Of a DNA stretch of 64,000 bases, positions 16,660 through 25,128 are shown one piece after another (position 1 is the first letter of the stretch; the number at the start of each line of letters is the position of its first letter). The stretch lies in assembly GCA_963843645.1 (NCBI GenBank), contig CAWJLE010000003.1, forward strand, positions 2,035,189 to 2,099,188, in the 5' to 3' direction. The DNA is from CAWJLE01 sp963843645 (lineage in GTDB: Bacteria > Chloroflexota > Anaerolineae > DAOTYC01). The notes under the pieces were generated by a model that worked only from the letters and a program-made list of their open reading frames with translations, ran no database searches and was not told the DNA's origin. Made by a program: the position numbers and the translations under genes.

Positions 16660-19090
16660 TCAGCTCAGGTCGCTGGTCCAGTTCCAAAAGGCCTGTAGCT
16701 TCTGGGCCAGCAGCTGATGTTCCGGGCTGCGTCAGCTCGCAATCCTGCTCACACAGCGCCTGAGCCGCTTCGCGCGCTTCCGTCAGAGTCTCCACGTCGC
16801 CCAGTTCGGCCATCTTCAGCAGCGGCAGTCCGCTCTGACGCGTGCCAAAGAACTCGCCCGGGCCCGCGCATTTCCAGGTCCTTCTGGCGAGCTCGAACCC
16901 GTCCTGAGTCGCTTCGATGGCCTCCAAACGATCGCGGCTGTTCTCGGTGTCAGAATCGGCCAGCAGCAGGCAGTAGGATTCATGCTCGCCCCGGCCGACC
17001 CGTCCTCGGAACTGGTGGAGCTGCGCCAGGCCGAAACGGTTCGCGCCTTCCACCAGCATCACGGTGGCGTTGGGCACGTCGATGCCCACCTCGACGACCG
17101 AGGTGCGACCACGAGAATTCAAGCTCGCCTTGATAGAACGCGCCATCACCGTTTCTTTGTCCGCCGCCTTCATCCGCCCGTGCACCAGCCCCAGCTTCAG
17201 GTCCGGGTAGACGTCTTTCTTCAGTCGCTCGTACTCCTCCACGGCGGCTTTGGCCTCGATTTTATCCGAACCCTCGACCAAAGGGCAAATGACGAACGCC
17301 TGGCGGCCCTTCTCCACCTGGCTCCGGACGAAAGCGTACGCTCGCTCCCGCTCCCTGTGGATCCAGCCAGTGCGTCGTCATCTTCTGGCGCCCGGGCGGC
17401 AGCTCGTTGATCGTCGAGACGTCCAGATCGCCATAGACCGTCAGGCTCAGCGTCCGCGGGATGGGGGTCGCGCTCATGACCAGCATGTGCGGGTTGTAGC
17501 CCTTCTGGCGCAGCGCTGCCCGCTGCTCCACCCCGAACCGGTGCTGCTCGTCCACCACGACCAGGCCAGGTCGGCGAAACGCCAGCCCGGACTGGATCAG
17601 CGCGTGCGTGCCGACGACGACGTTGACCTCGCCGGCCGCGATGGCCGCGTACATCTCTTCGCGCTCGGCCTTCGGCGTGCTGCCCGTCAGCAAACCCACC
17701 CGAATCGGTCGACTGGTGATGCCTTCCAGCAAGCGGCTGATCGTCTTGTAGTGCTGCTCGGCCAGGATCTCGGTCGGCGCCATGATGGCGGCCTGGGAGC
17801 CGCTGGCGCACGGCCATCAACATCGCTGCCGTGGCGACCACCGTCTTGCCGGAGCCCACGTCGCCCTGCAACAGACGGCTCATGGGCTGCTCGGACTGGA
17901 TGTCGGCCAGGATGTCGTTCAGGACGCGGTCCTGGGCGCCGGTGAACTGGAAGGGCAGCGCCCGACGGAACTCATCGAGCAGATCCTGGTCGACCTGAAG
18001 CGCTCGGCCGGGCTCGCTGCGCCACCGGCGCCGCTGGCGTAATACGCCCAGCTGAATGAGGAAGAACTCGTCGAACGCCAGGCGATGCTTCGCCTTCTCG
18101 GCCCACTCTTTGCTGTCGGGGAAGTGGATCTGGATCAGGGCCTGGCCCAACGGGGCCAGCCCGACCTTCGCGCGGATGGGTTGCGGCAGGTAATCCGGCA
18201 GCCGCCGGCCCCAGTATTCGACCGTGCGATGCATCAGGCGACGCATCCACCGCGCTCCAATGCCCGCCGTCAGCGGATACACCGGCACCAGGCGGGCGGT
18301 ATGGATGAGGTCCTTCTCGATCGGCTCCCACTCCGGCGACTGCATGACGAGGCGACCGAGGTACAGATCCACCTTGCCGCTCAGGACGATTTGGCGATTG
18401 GGACGCAAGCGCTGCAAGAGGTACGGCTGGTTGAACCAGGTCACCTCGATCGTAGCCGGTGGTGTCCGTGATGATGGCGCTGATCAGGGTCAGGCCGCGA
18501 GCGGTCTTCCTCTCCTTCACGCTCCAGATGGTGCCGATGATCGTGATTTCTTCACCCGGCGACAACTGGTTGATAGTTCGCAGCTGGCTGAAATCGTCGT
18601 ACCGTCGGGGGTACAGATAGAGCAGGTCCTCGACGACCTCGATGCCGATCCGCTCCAGCTTCTTCGCGTAACCGGAGCTGATGCCCGGCATGGCCGTCAC
18701 CGGCGCTTTCAGACCCGCCAGGCTCTCCTGTCGGCGTGGAGAACGGTCTCTCGACGGCCGGCTCGGCACGACGACCTCGGCGGCGGGCGGCGGGGCCGGT
18801 CGCGACGGCCGTTCCGGCGGCGGCTCGGCGGCGGCGGAATCGATCATCTCCTTCATCTGTGTCGCGAGACCGGCCCGTGTTTCTGCGCCGTCCGCTTCGG
18901 AGTACTGCACCATCAACCCCGCGATCTCGTCGATCAGCTTCAGACGCTCGGGGCTGTGCACCTCCTGGCTGGCTTCCTTCCGCCACGATGCCGCCATCTT
19001 GTCCAGCCCGCCCATCACGACCTGGTTCTTGAAATCCTGCTCGCGTTCCAGTGAAAGAATGTTGGACAATCTATCAAATGCCGGTGTCAT
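16660..19090 (-). CDS. recG: ATP-dependent DNA helicase RecG (several frameshifts)
   Basis: RecG remodels stalled forks and Holliday junctions. ATG 19090-19088 (MTPAFDRLSNILSLEREQDF) follows GGAGGTCGG. An extra N-terminal part of about 140 residues with a Pro-rich linker precedes the wedge domain (AMPGISSGYAKKLERIGIEV, DLLYLYPRRYDDFS). Helicase motifs follow in pieces: RLLQGDVGSGKTVVATAAML (Walker A), MAPTEILAEQHYK, VVVDEQHRFGVEQRAALRQK (DEQH box), LVMSATPIPRTLSLTVYGDL, FVICPLVEGSDKIEAKAA, TSVVEVGIDVPNATVMLVEG and QLHQFRGRVGRGEHESYCLL. At least five slips are needed, near 16745, 16860-16880, 17130, 17340, 17800 and 18450. The last stretch ends WNWTSDLS at 16660. Full length is about 809 residues. 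Confidence 0.92.
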
Positions 19091-19138
19091 CCGACCTCCG
19101 TCTCTCGGTTCGACCTCTTCCAGTTGTTCTCCGGCCAC

Positions 19139-19284
19139 TGGCGGACCCCTCTCCCGCCTCTCCCCCACAGGGGGGAAAGGAGAAAGGCAACGACCTCTAC
19201 CAGCCGGACGGAGTTGGCCCTTTGCCATGGCCAGATCCCTCTCCCGCCTCCCCCATAGGGGGAAAGGAGAAAGGCAACGACCAT
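19139..19284. repeat. Two copies of a GA/CT-rich palindrome
   Basis: ccctctcccgcctcccccat, a short loop, and gggggaaaggagaaaggcaa, repeated once about 85 bp later. Each copy folds on itself. They separate recG from the DUF559 gene and share the ctctcccgcctctccc word with repeats at 11977, 14120, 19717 and 59535. Confidence 0.75.
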
Positions 19285-19285
19285 C

Positions 19286-19660
19286 TCAAGTCTTGGCGGC
19301 TATCGCCAAGATGCGCGTCAGGGCTCCCTCCAAATCGTCCCGGATTTCCTCATTCCTGATGCGGAGAACACGCAACCCGCGGCCCACCAACACCTCATCC
19401 CGCCCGACGTCGTAGTCACGCTGCTCGTCGTGGATGCCGCCGTCCAACTCAATCACTAGGCCTGCAGCATGGCAGTAGAAGTCGACAATGAACCCATCCA
19501 CAATCTGCTGCCGACGAAAATGCAGGTCCCCCAGTCGATTCGCCCGCAGACGTTCCCAGAGAACCCTCTCCTCCGGTGTCGAGTCGCGGCGCAGCTGCCT
19601 CGCTCGATCCACCTTCACCCCGTCGACCCTCTGTCCCCGAACAATCTTCGGTACGGTCAT
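19286..19660 (-). CDS. DUF559 (Vsr-like) endonuclease-domain protein
   Basis: The 124-residue product starts at ATG 19660 (MTVPKIVRGQRVDGVKVDRA) with GGGGAG upstream; an ATG codon directly before it is also possible. A much longer open frame to 20041 only reads through the upstream repeats. The core LRRDSTPEERVLWERLRANR, FRRQQIVDGFIVDFYCHAAG, LVIELDGGIHDEQRDYDVGR and VLRIRNEEI is the DUF559 pattern, a PD-(D/E)XK-type fold related to Vsr. The candidate active site is Asp-60 in FIVDFYC and Glu-71 in IELDGG. Function in the cell is unknown. It is enclosed on both sides by GA-rich palindromic repeats. Confidence 0.88.
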   Translation of the reverse strand: MTVPKIVRGQRVDGVKVDRARQLRRDSTPEERVLWERLRANRLGDLHFRRQQIVDGFIVDFYCHAAGLVIELDGGIHDEQRDYDVGRDEVLVGRGLRVLRIRNEEIRDDLEGALTRILAIAAKT

Positions 19661-19716
19661 CATCTCCCCGCTACGAATCTGCCCGGTCAACCCAGCCCCG
19701 CTCCCGGCTCGTCTCT

Positions 19717-20010
19717 TTGCCGTTCTCCTCTCCCTTCTCAGGGGAGAGGCCGGGAGAGAGGTCTGCCCGCCCCCAAACTCGCGGGCCCCGGTCGTTGCCG
19801 TTCTCCTCTCCCTTCTCAGGGGAGAGGCCGGGAGAGAGGTCTGCCCGCCCCCAAACTCGCGGACCCCTGTCGTTGCCGTTCTCCTCTCCCTTCTCAGGGG
19901 AGAGGCCGGGAGAGAGGTCTGCCCGCCCCCAAACTCGCGGGTCCCTGTCGTTGCCGTTCTCCTCTCCCTTCTCAGGGGAGAGGCCGGGAGAGAGGTCTGC
20001 CGCCCTCCAG
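19717..20010. repeat. 78-bp tandem array of GA-rich palindromes, four copies
   Basis: Units start at 19717, 19795, 19873 and 19951; the last is cut short at about 20010. Each contains ctctcccttctcaggggaga followed by ggccgggagagaggtctgcc and the linker cgcccccaaactcgcgg. The first part folds into a hairpin. Units differ by one or two bases in the linker. The array lies directly upstream of the DUF559 gene and downstream of degV. Confidence 0.9.
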
Positions 20011-20030
20011 GCAGAAGTCCGGACTCGTCT

Positions 20031-20876
20031 CTACCTCGCACCCTCGTAAACGATCACCCCCATGGTGCCCGGACCGATGTGCGACGCCAGGACCGGGCCG
20101 TACGGCAAGACCGGGAACTCGCGGTCCGGGAACACCAGCTTCAAGCGCTCCACCAGCTCGGCCGCTTCCTGGTCCGAGCCGATCTGCAGGACCGCCACCT
20201 CTTGGATCTGCGCAAACTCGGCCACGAACTCGAACAGCTTGTCGATGGCGCGCGGTCGCGTGCGCACCTTCTCCAGCGGAATGATGTCGCCCTCTTCGAC
20301 GATCAGGATCGGCTTGATGTTCAGCATGCTGCCCAGCAAGGCCTGTGCCTTGCCTATGCGGCCTTCCCGCTCCAGGTACTCGAGCGCCTCGACGAAGAAC
20401 ACCAGGTACACGTGCGGGATCATACCGCGGATCAAGCGCACGATGGTATCCAGCGGCATGCCGCGACCCGCCGCTTCGGCTGCCGCCCTGACCAGCGTCG
20501 CCTGCCCCACGGAAATCGACTCGGAGTCCATCACCGCCACCTGGCACCGGCCCAGAAACGCCTCCGCCGCTGCCGTCGCCACGTGGTAGCTTCGGCTCAG
20601 CCGGCTCGAGACGTGAATCGAAATGATCTGGTCCGTGGTCTGGCCAAGCCGCGCGTAGACTTCTTGAAATGCCCGAAACGACGGCGGCGTGGTGACCGGC
20701 ATGACCCGCGTGTGCTCCAGCCGGCGGTAGAAGTTGGCCGCGGACAGGTCCAGGCCGTCCTTCAACTCGTCATCGCCGAACCGTATGTTCATCGGCACCA
20801 CCGTAATGCCCAGGGACTCAGCCGCCTCCGGAGTCAGTTCTGCCGCGCTGTCTGTCACCACCCTAACCTTGGCCAT
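20031..20876 (-). CDS. DegV family fatty-acid-binding protein (FakB-like)
   Basis: DegV/FakB proteins hold a fatty acid for phosphorylation by FakA. ATG 20876 follows GGAGGGCTCT. The 281-residue product starts MAKVRVVTDSAAELTPEAAE and carries the lipid-site motifs VVTDSAAEL, MPVTTPPSFRAFQEVY (the TSQPS-like serine/threonine loop), ISIHVSSRLSRSYH and MDSESISVGQA. YLEREGRIGKAQALLGSMLN and IGPGTMGVIVYEG close the fold. It follows fakA by 13 bp on the same strand, which strongly supports a two-component fatty-acid kinase. Confidence 0.92.
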   Translation of the reverse strand: MAKVRVVTDSAAELTPEAAESLGITVVPMNIRFGDDELKDGLDLSAANFYRRLEHTRVMPVTTPPSFRAFQEVYARLGQTTDQIISIHVSSRLSRSYHVATAAAEAFLGRCQVAVMDSESISVGQATLVRAAAEAAGRGMPLDTIVRLIRGMIPHVYLVFFVEALEYLEREGRIGKAQALLGSMLNIKPILIVEEGDIIPLEKVRTRPRAIDKLFEFVAEFAQIQEVAVLQIGSDQEAAELVERLKLVFPDREFPVLPYGPVLASHIGPGTMGVIVYEGAR

Positions 20877-20889
20877 AGAGCCCTCCACC

Positions 20890-22560
20890 TTACTCCAGAG
20901 AAATGATGTAGTGATAATGCGGCTGTCCGCCCTCGACCAGCTCGAACTCGAGAGCCGGATAGAGGTCCGCAAGCTCCTCCACCAGGCCCTCCGCGTTCTC
21001 TTTGGTCGTGTTGTCGCCGTAGTAGAGCGTGACGATTTCCAACTCGTCGATCCCGGCCTGCGCCAGGGCCTGCTTGACCACTGCGGGGATGTCGTGTCCG
21101 GACGCGGACAGGTTGCCGTCGCAGAGGGCGATGACCTGCCCCTCTTCCACCCGCACGCCGTTCAGCTGGGCTGACCTGACAGCGGTGGTTACCTCGACGG
21201 TCCGCACGTTCTGAGCGGCCTGTTCCATGATCCCGATATTGGTGTCCAGGTCCGCCTGATAATTGAAGGCCAACAACGCACCGATGCCCTGGGGCGTCGT
21301 CTTGCTCCCGACCACGCGCACCACCTTCTTCGTCAGGCCTTCTACCTGGCGGGCGGTGAGCAGAATATTGCCGTTGTTGGGCAGAATGATCACTTCCTGG
21401 GTGCTCATCCCCTCCACGGCCCGCAGCAGCTCTTCCGTGCTCGGGTTCATCGTCTGCCCCCCCGGCACGATCGCGCTGGCGCCCAGGCTCTCGAAGACGC
21501 GGCTCAAGCCGTCCCCCGGCGAGACCGCGACCACGGCAATGCTGGCCTTGTGCTCCAGGGCCTTGGCGATGCCCGTACGGTTCGTGGCGGCGAATTTCTG
21601 GGCCTGAAGCGACAGGTTCTCGACCGTGACCTGGCTCAGAGATCCCAATTGGGCCGCGTACGTCAATGGCGCGCCCGGCTCGGGCGTGTGCACGTGGACC
21701 TTAATCGTGCTGCTGTCGCCGACGACCAGGGTGCTCTCCCCCATTCCATTGATGGCCTCGCGCACCTCGTCGAGATTGAGCGCCTCGCCCTGCAGGATGA
21801 ACTGGACCTCGTACCCGTACTCCGTACCCTGCACGATGTCGATGCCCTGCGTCGCATCCGCCGAAGACGCGGAATCGAGCGTGTCTCCGCGGATAGAGCG
21901 CATCATTCCCTCCAGAACCGTCAGCAGGCCCTGTCCGCCCGCATCGACCACGCCCGCGTCGCGCAGCACAGGCAGCAGCGACGGCGTCCGCGCGACAGAG
22001 AGCTTGGCCTCTTCCACGACCCGGCAGAACACGTACACCAGGTCTTCCACTTCGGCTGCCGCGGACACCGCCGCGTTGGCCACGTCCTTCGAGACGGTCA
22101 GGATGGTGCCCTCCACGGGCTTCATCACCGCCTTGTAGGCTGTCGCGGAGGCCTCCACCCAGGCGCTCGCAAAGTCCCTGGCGTCGAAGGTGTCCTTGTG
22201 GTCCAGGCTCTTGGCGAGGCCGCGCAGCAGCTGCGACAGGATCACGCCGGAGTTGCCCCGCGCGCCCATCAGTGCGCCGTGGGATACCGTGTGCGCCACA
22301 GCGCCGACCGAGTCCTGGGGTGACTGATAGAGCTCCTGCAATGCGGACTTCATCGTGAGAACCATGTTGGTGCCGGTGTCGCCGTCGGGCACAGGGAAAA
22401 CGTTCAGCGAATTGATGGCGGTGGTATGTCTCTCCAGCCAACTCGTGCCGGCTTCCAGGAGCTGGCGCAAGAGCTGGCCGTCACAGCTCGTTACAGGCTT
22501 CCTCTCCTCGAGGAAGGCACGGCAGTCGCCGGCCGTATCCTGCGTTGTCTGTCCCGTCAA
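20890..22560 (-). CDS. fakA: DAK2-domain fatty acid kinase subunit FakA
   Basis: FakA phosphorylates FakB-bound fatty acids to acyl-phosphates for phospholipid synthesis. I chose TTG 22560 (protein then begins TGQTTQDTAG) because GGAGGT lies 9 nt upstream and no ATG or GTG fits better. The 556-residue product has the kinase domain with NVFPVPDGDTGTNMVLTMKS, SHGALMGARGNSGVILSQLL and DAGVVDAGGQGLLTVLEGMM. A middle region contains GYEVQFILQG and VEEGQVIALCDGNLSASGHD, and the C-terminus has VVPGGQTMNPSTEELLRAVE-type motifs and ELVEGGQPHYHYIISLE. Length and domain order match FakA. It lies between asp23 and degV in one leftward unit. Confidence 0.93.
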   Translation of the reverse strand: MTGQTTQDTAGDCRAFLEERKPVTSCDGQLLRQLLEAGTSWLERHTTAINSLNVFPVPDGDTGTNMVLTMKSALQELYQSPQDSVGAVAHTVSHGALMGARGNSGVILSQLLRGLAKSLDHKDTFDARDFASAWVEASATAYKAVMKPVEGTILTVSKDVANAAVSAAAEVEDLVYVFCRVVEEAKLSVARTPSLLPVLRDAGVVDAGGQGLLTVLEGMMRSIRGDTLDSASSADATQGIDIVQGTEYGYEVQFILQGEALNLDEVREAINGMGESTLVVGDSSTIKVHVHTPEPGAPLTYAAQLGSLSQVTVENLSLQAQKFAATNRTGIAKALEHKASIAVVAVSPGDGLSRVFESLGASAIVPGGQTMNPSTEELLRAVEGMSTQEVIILPNNGNILLTARQVEGLTKKVVRVVGSKTTPQGIGALLAFNYQADLDTNIGIMEQAAQNVRTVEVTTAVRSAQLNGVRVEEGQVIALCDGNLSASGHDIPAVVKQALAQAGIDELEIVTLYYGDNTTKENAEGLVEELADLYPALEFELVEGGQPHYHYIISLE

Positions 22561-22600
22561 AAGTCAAATACCTCCGTTTGCCATAAAATACCGACCCGCC

Positions 22601-22957
22601 TCAATCGGAACTGCTGACCCGAATGCCCTGAACGTGAACGTTGACTTCCGACACTGGCACTCCCAATGCTTTTTCCACGCTGAACTTCACTGCCCGCATA
22701 ATGTTGTGTGCGACCGCGGAGATGCGGGTTCCGTACTCGATGATCACGTACAAATCGATGATAATTTCGTCGCCGCTGATATTGATCTCGACGCCGCGCT
22801 TGAGATGATCGCGATACAGGTTGTCGACGAGACCGCTCCGTCCCGCCTTAGTCGCCAGGCCCACGACCCCATAGGATTTCAGCACGGCCAGCCCGGCGAT
22901 GCTGGCAATTGCGGCGGGGGTGACCTCTACGCGGCCCAATCTCGTCTCTTCGGTCAT
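22601..22957 (-). CDS. Asp23/Gls24 family envelope stress protein
   Basis: ATG 22957 (MTEETRLGRVEVTPAAIASI) has GAGAGGTGATAG upstream. The 118-residue protein contains the family features AGLAVLKSYGVVGLAT, GVEINISGDEIIIDLYVIIE YGTRI and KALGVPVSEVNVHVQGIRV. Asp23/Gls24-type proteins are associated with the membrane and envelope stress in Gram-positives. In many genomes they precede fakA, as here, 40 bp upstream. The molecular function is unsettled. Confidence 0.92.
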   Translation of the reverse strand: MTEETRLGRVEVTPAAIASIAGLAVLKSYGVVGLATKAGRSGLVDNLYRDHLKRGVEINISGDEIIIDLYVIIEYGTRISAVAHNIMRAVKFSVEKALGVPVSEVNVHVQGIRVSSSD

Positions 22958-23019
22958 TGGTCTATCACCTCTCTCCGGCAGCACTCTTCACTCATTACAA
23001 CGCCGCCGGCGATCACAAG

Positions 23020-23048
23020 TTGCAGAATTCGCTGTGTTGTGGTAACAT
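23020..23048 (+). promoter_or_regulatory. rpmB promoter
   Basis: TTGCAG (23020-23025), 17 bp, TAACAT (23043-23048); the leader is about 70 nt. The divergent asp23 operon starts at 22957, but I could not place a convincing leftward promoter in the gap. Confidence 0.6.
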
Positions 23049-23125
23049 ACGCGCCGTTGCGGGTAGCCGATACTCCAGAGCGGCCTCAGGCCATCTGCGT
23101 CTCATGAAGGGGGATCTTCGTTATC

Positions 23126-23308
23126 ATGGCAAAGTGCGAAATTTGTGGCAAGGGACTCCAGTTTGGCCACAACGTGAGCCACTCTAAAGTGCACACCAAC
23201 CGGCATTGGAAGCCCAATATCCAGAAAACGACCGTCCTCATCGACAACCGGCCGGTCAGTTTGAAAGTCTGCACCAAGTGCATGAAGACCATGCGCAAGA
23301 ACTCGTAG
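23126..23308 (+). CDS. rpmB: 50S ribosomal protein L28
   Basis: A 60-residue protein starting MAKCEICGKGLQFGHNVSHS, with KVHTNRHWKPNIQKTTVLID and ending VCTKCMKTMRKNS. The two cysteine pairs (CEIC and CTKC) indicate the zinc-binding form of L28. GGGGGA lies about 15 nt upstream of the ATG, somewhat far. Its divergent position relative to asp23-fakA is a conserved arrangement. Confidence 0.97.
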   Translation: MAKCEICGKGLQFGHNVSHSKVHTNRHWKPNIQKTTVLIDNRPVSLKVCTKCMKTMRKNS

Positions 23309-23342
23309 TCGTCGTCGACGAGTCATCTTTTTTTAAACTCGG

Positions 23343-23368
23343 AGCCAGCCGCTGAATCGCGGCTGGCT
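23343..23368. terminator. Hairpin between convergent rpmB and rpe
   Basis: agccagccgc (23343-23352) pairs with gcggctggct (23359-23368). A short T-rich tail follows on the rightward side. It lies between two convergent genes and could stop both. Confidence 0.55.
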
Positions 23369-23377
23369 TCTCGTTGT

Positions 23378-24052
23378 TCAGTCTCCGGTTGCGCCAGACT
23401 CGGCTCTGCGTCTGAGTGCGGCGATGGCCGCTCCAATACTCTCGCCTTCGCTGAAAACGGCTGATCCCGCCACCAGCAGGCTCGCGCCCGCCGCCACGAT
23501 CGAGCGCACCGTGGTGGGATTCACCCCACCGTCCACCTCCAGCTCAGCCGGGGATTTCACCTCGTCCAACCAGCGCCGCATTCGCGCCAGCTTGCCCAAC
23601 GAGTTCGGAATGAAGCTCTGCCCGCCAAACCCGGGGTTGACCGACATCACCAAAACCAGGTCTACGTCGCTCAGGATCTCGCTGAGCAATTCGGTCGGCG
23701 TCGCCGGGTTCAGCGCAACGCCTGCGCGCACGTTCAGGCCTCTGATCTGCTGAATCAGCCGATGCAGGTGCCGCGTCGCCTCGACGTGCACGGTGATCAC
23801 GTCGGCCCCGGCCTGGGCGAAGCTCTCCACGTACCGCTCCGGGTTTTCGATCATCAGGTGTACGTCGAGAGGCACCTTCACCAGCGGCCGGATGGCTCTG
23901 ACGACCAACGGCCCCATCGTAATATTGGGCACGAAATGCCCATCCATGACGTCGACGTGAATATAGTCCGCTCCACTGGCCTCAGCCTCGGTCACCTGCT
24001 GACCGAGCCGGGCGAAATCAGCGGACAGGATGGATGGTGCGATCTTTGTCAT
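23378..24052 (-). CDS. rpe: Ribulose-phosphate 3-epimerase
   Basis: Interconverts ribulose 5-phosphate and xylulose 5-phosphate in the pentose phosphate pathway. ATG 24052 (MTKIAPSILSADFARLGQQV) fits the conserved N-terminus; the longer frame is upstream leader. The 224-residue barrel shows YIHVDVMDGHFVPNITMGP with the metal and catalytic residues, PLDVHLMIENPERYVESFA, DVITVHVEA, LVMSVNPGFGGQSF and ELEVDGGVNPTTV. Length is normal. zwf and pgl of the same pathway lie 24 kb away. Confidence 0.96.
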   Translation of the reverse strand: MTKIAPSILSADFARLGQQVTEAEASGADYIHVDVMDGHFVPNITMGPLVVRAIRPLVKVPLDVHLMIENPERYVESFAQAGADVITVHVEATRHLHRLIQQIRGLNVRAGVALNPATPTELLSEILSDVDLVLVMSVNPGFGGQSFIPNSLGKLARMRRWLDEVKSPAELEVDGGVNPTTVRSIVAAGASLLVAGSAVFSEGESIGAAIAALRRRAESGATGD

Positions 24053-24182
24053 GTCTAGCACGTCCTTGCAGGGGAATCTTCCCGGCCGGCCACGTGGACA
24101 TCCCAGTTCATTGGGCTCGATCCGGGCGTGCTGCTCGGTTAGCAACCGGGAACGTCGGCGCAGAAGCAACCACTAACGCGTA

Positions 24183-24211
24183 ATTCTACCTGCTACGAGG
24201 GTTTCTGTCAA
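24183..24211 (-). promoter_or_regulatory. rpe promoter
   Basis: Leftward TTGACA (24211-24206), 17 bp, TAGAAT (24188-24183). The leader to the ATG at 24052 is about 125 nt. With the tadA promoter it fills the 322-bp rpe-tadA gap, where no other gene is visible. Confidence 0.75.
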
Positions 24212-24335
24212 GAGCTGTTTCGCTCGAAGCAGGATCATCGCATCAGAACCGATGCGCAGCGGCCCGCTTCGCCCGCCTGCGGCGCTCCACGACGCGCAGA
24301 CCGCCGTTCCGCGCGCGCCTAGACCCGCAAAGCGT

Positions 24336-24364
24336 TTGCCGATTATCGGCCCCTGTGATATAAT
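24336..24364 (+). promoter_or_regulatory. tadA promoter, nearly leaderless
   Basis: TTGCCG (24336-24341), 17 bp, TATAAT (24359-24364). The ATG of tadA begins 10 nt after the -10 box, leaving a leader of only a few bases and no room for a ribosome binding site. Confidence 0.7.
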
Positions 24365-24374
24365 CCCGCTGTTG

Positions 24375-24908
24375 ATGGACGATACTTTTTGGATGGGCGA
24401 GGCTTTGACCGAGGCGATGCTGGCGGGCGCCGTGGGAGACATCCCGGTGGGCGCGGTCGCCGTTCGCGACGGTGAGATCATCGCCCGGGCGCACAACGAG
24501 CGGGAGGCGAGCAGGGACCCCACCGCTCACGCCGAGATGCTGGCGATCCGTGAAGCGGCGCGTGTGTTGGGCGGCTGGCGCTTGATCGGGGTGACGCTCT
24601 ACTGCACCCTGGAGCCCTGCCCGATGTGTGCAGGGGCCATGGTCCAGGCGCGGCTGCCCGAATTGGTGTACGCGGTGCCCGATCCGAAAGCCGGCGCGGC
24701 CGGGTCAGTGGTGAATCTCCTGTCCGGTGAGCAGCTCAATCATCGCGTCGAGGTCAGAACCGGCGTTTCGCAAGCGGATGTTGCGCGCATGATGCAGGAG
24801 TTTTTTGCCGCCCTCCGTCAAGGTCGGGTCCCGCGGTGGTCGAAATGGCCGGCGGGTCGGAGACCGGGAGCGGCGGAGAAGTGTCCTGAAGGCAGTGGTG
24901 AATCGTAG
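24375..24908 (+). CDS. tadA: tRNA-specific adenosine deaminase TadA
   Basis: Deaminates A34 to inosine in tRNA-Arg(ACG). ATG 24375 starts MDDTFWMGEALTEAML. The zinc site is complete: TAHAEMLAIREA supplies His and the catalytic Glu, and TLEPCPMCAGAMVQAR supplies the two Cys. NEREASRDPTAH and DPKAGAAGSVVNLL are also family features. At 177 residues it is slightly long because of a basic, low-complexity tail (KWPAGRRPGAAEKCPE). There is no ribosome binding site, and the promoter places the start of transcription next to the ATG, so translation is probably leaderless. A tRNA-Ser gene follows after 8 bp. Confidence 0.93.
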   Translation: MDDTFWMGEALTEAMLAGAVGDIPVGAVAVRDGEIIARAHNEREASRDPTAHAEMLAIREAARVLGGWRLIGVTLYCTLEPCPMCAGAMVQARLPELVYAVPDPKAGAAGSVVNLLSGEQLNHRVEVRTGVSQADVARMMQEFFAALRQGRVPRWSKWPAGRRPGAAEKCPEGSGES

Positions 24909-24916
24909 ATGAATAT

Positions 24917-25006
24917 GGGAGGGTGCCAGAGCGGACGAATGGGGCGGTCTCGAAAACCGTTGTGGGGCTTGCTCCACCGTGGGTTCGAATCCCACCCCTC
25001 CCGCCA
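24917..25006 (+). tRNA. tRNA-Ser (anticodon CGA)
   Basis: Acceptor GGGAGGG (24917-24923) pairs with CCCTCCC (24996-25002), followed by G and an encoded CCA ending at 25006. The anticodon loop CTCGAAA has CGA at positions 34-36, reading UCG serine codons. The long variable arm (around tgtggggcttgctccacc) is typical of tRNA-Ser. The T arm is GTGGG TTCGAAT CCCAC. Confidence 0.96.
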
Positions 25007-25128
25007 GGTAGGCGAGGGCTTCCGTGCAGGGAGCCCTTTTGCTTATTGCAGACTTCGAGGTCCGACTTCCAAGGGTGATGCGAAGCTCGGAAGTCCCTGA
25101 CGAGACTCCCGGAGTCTAAGGAGAAACG

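Noticed and set aside
11642..19090. Programmed frameshifting or genome decay to explain broken glyA and recG
   Set aside because: The slips are numerous, scattered, partly compensating and at homopolymers, without slippery-site and stimulator patterns; error is simpler.
19717..20010. Possible CRISPR array or protein repeat
   Set aside because: 78-bp units are nearly identical over their full length, contain hairpins and no spacers; the open frame through them is repeat translation.
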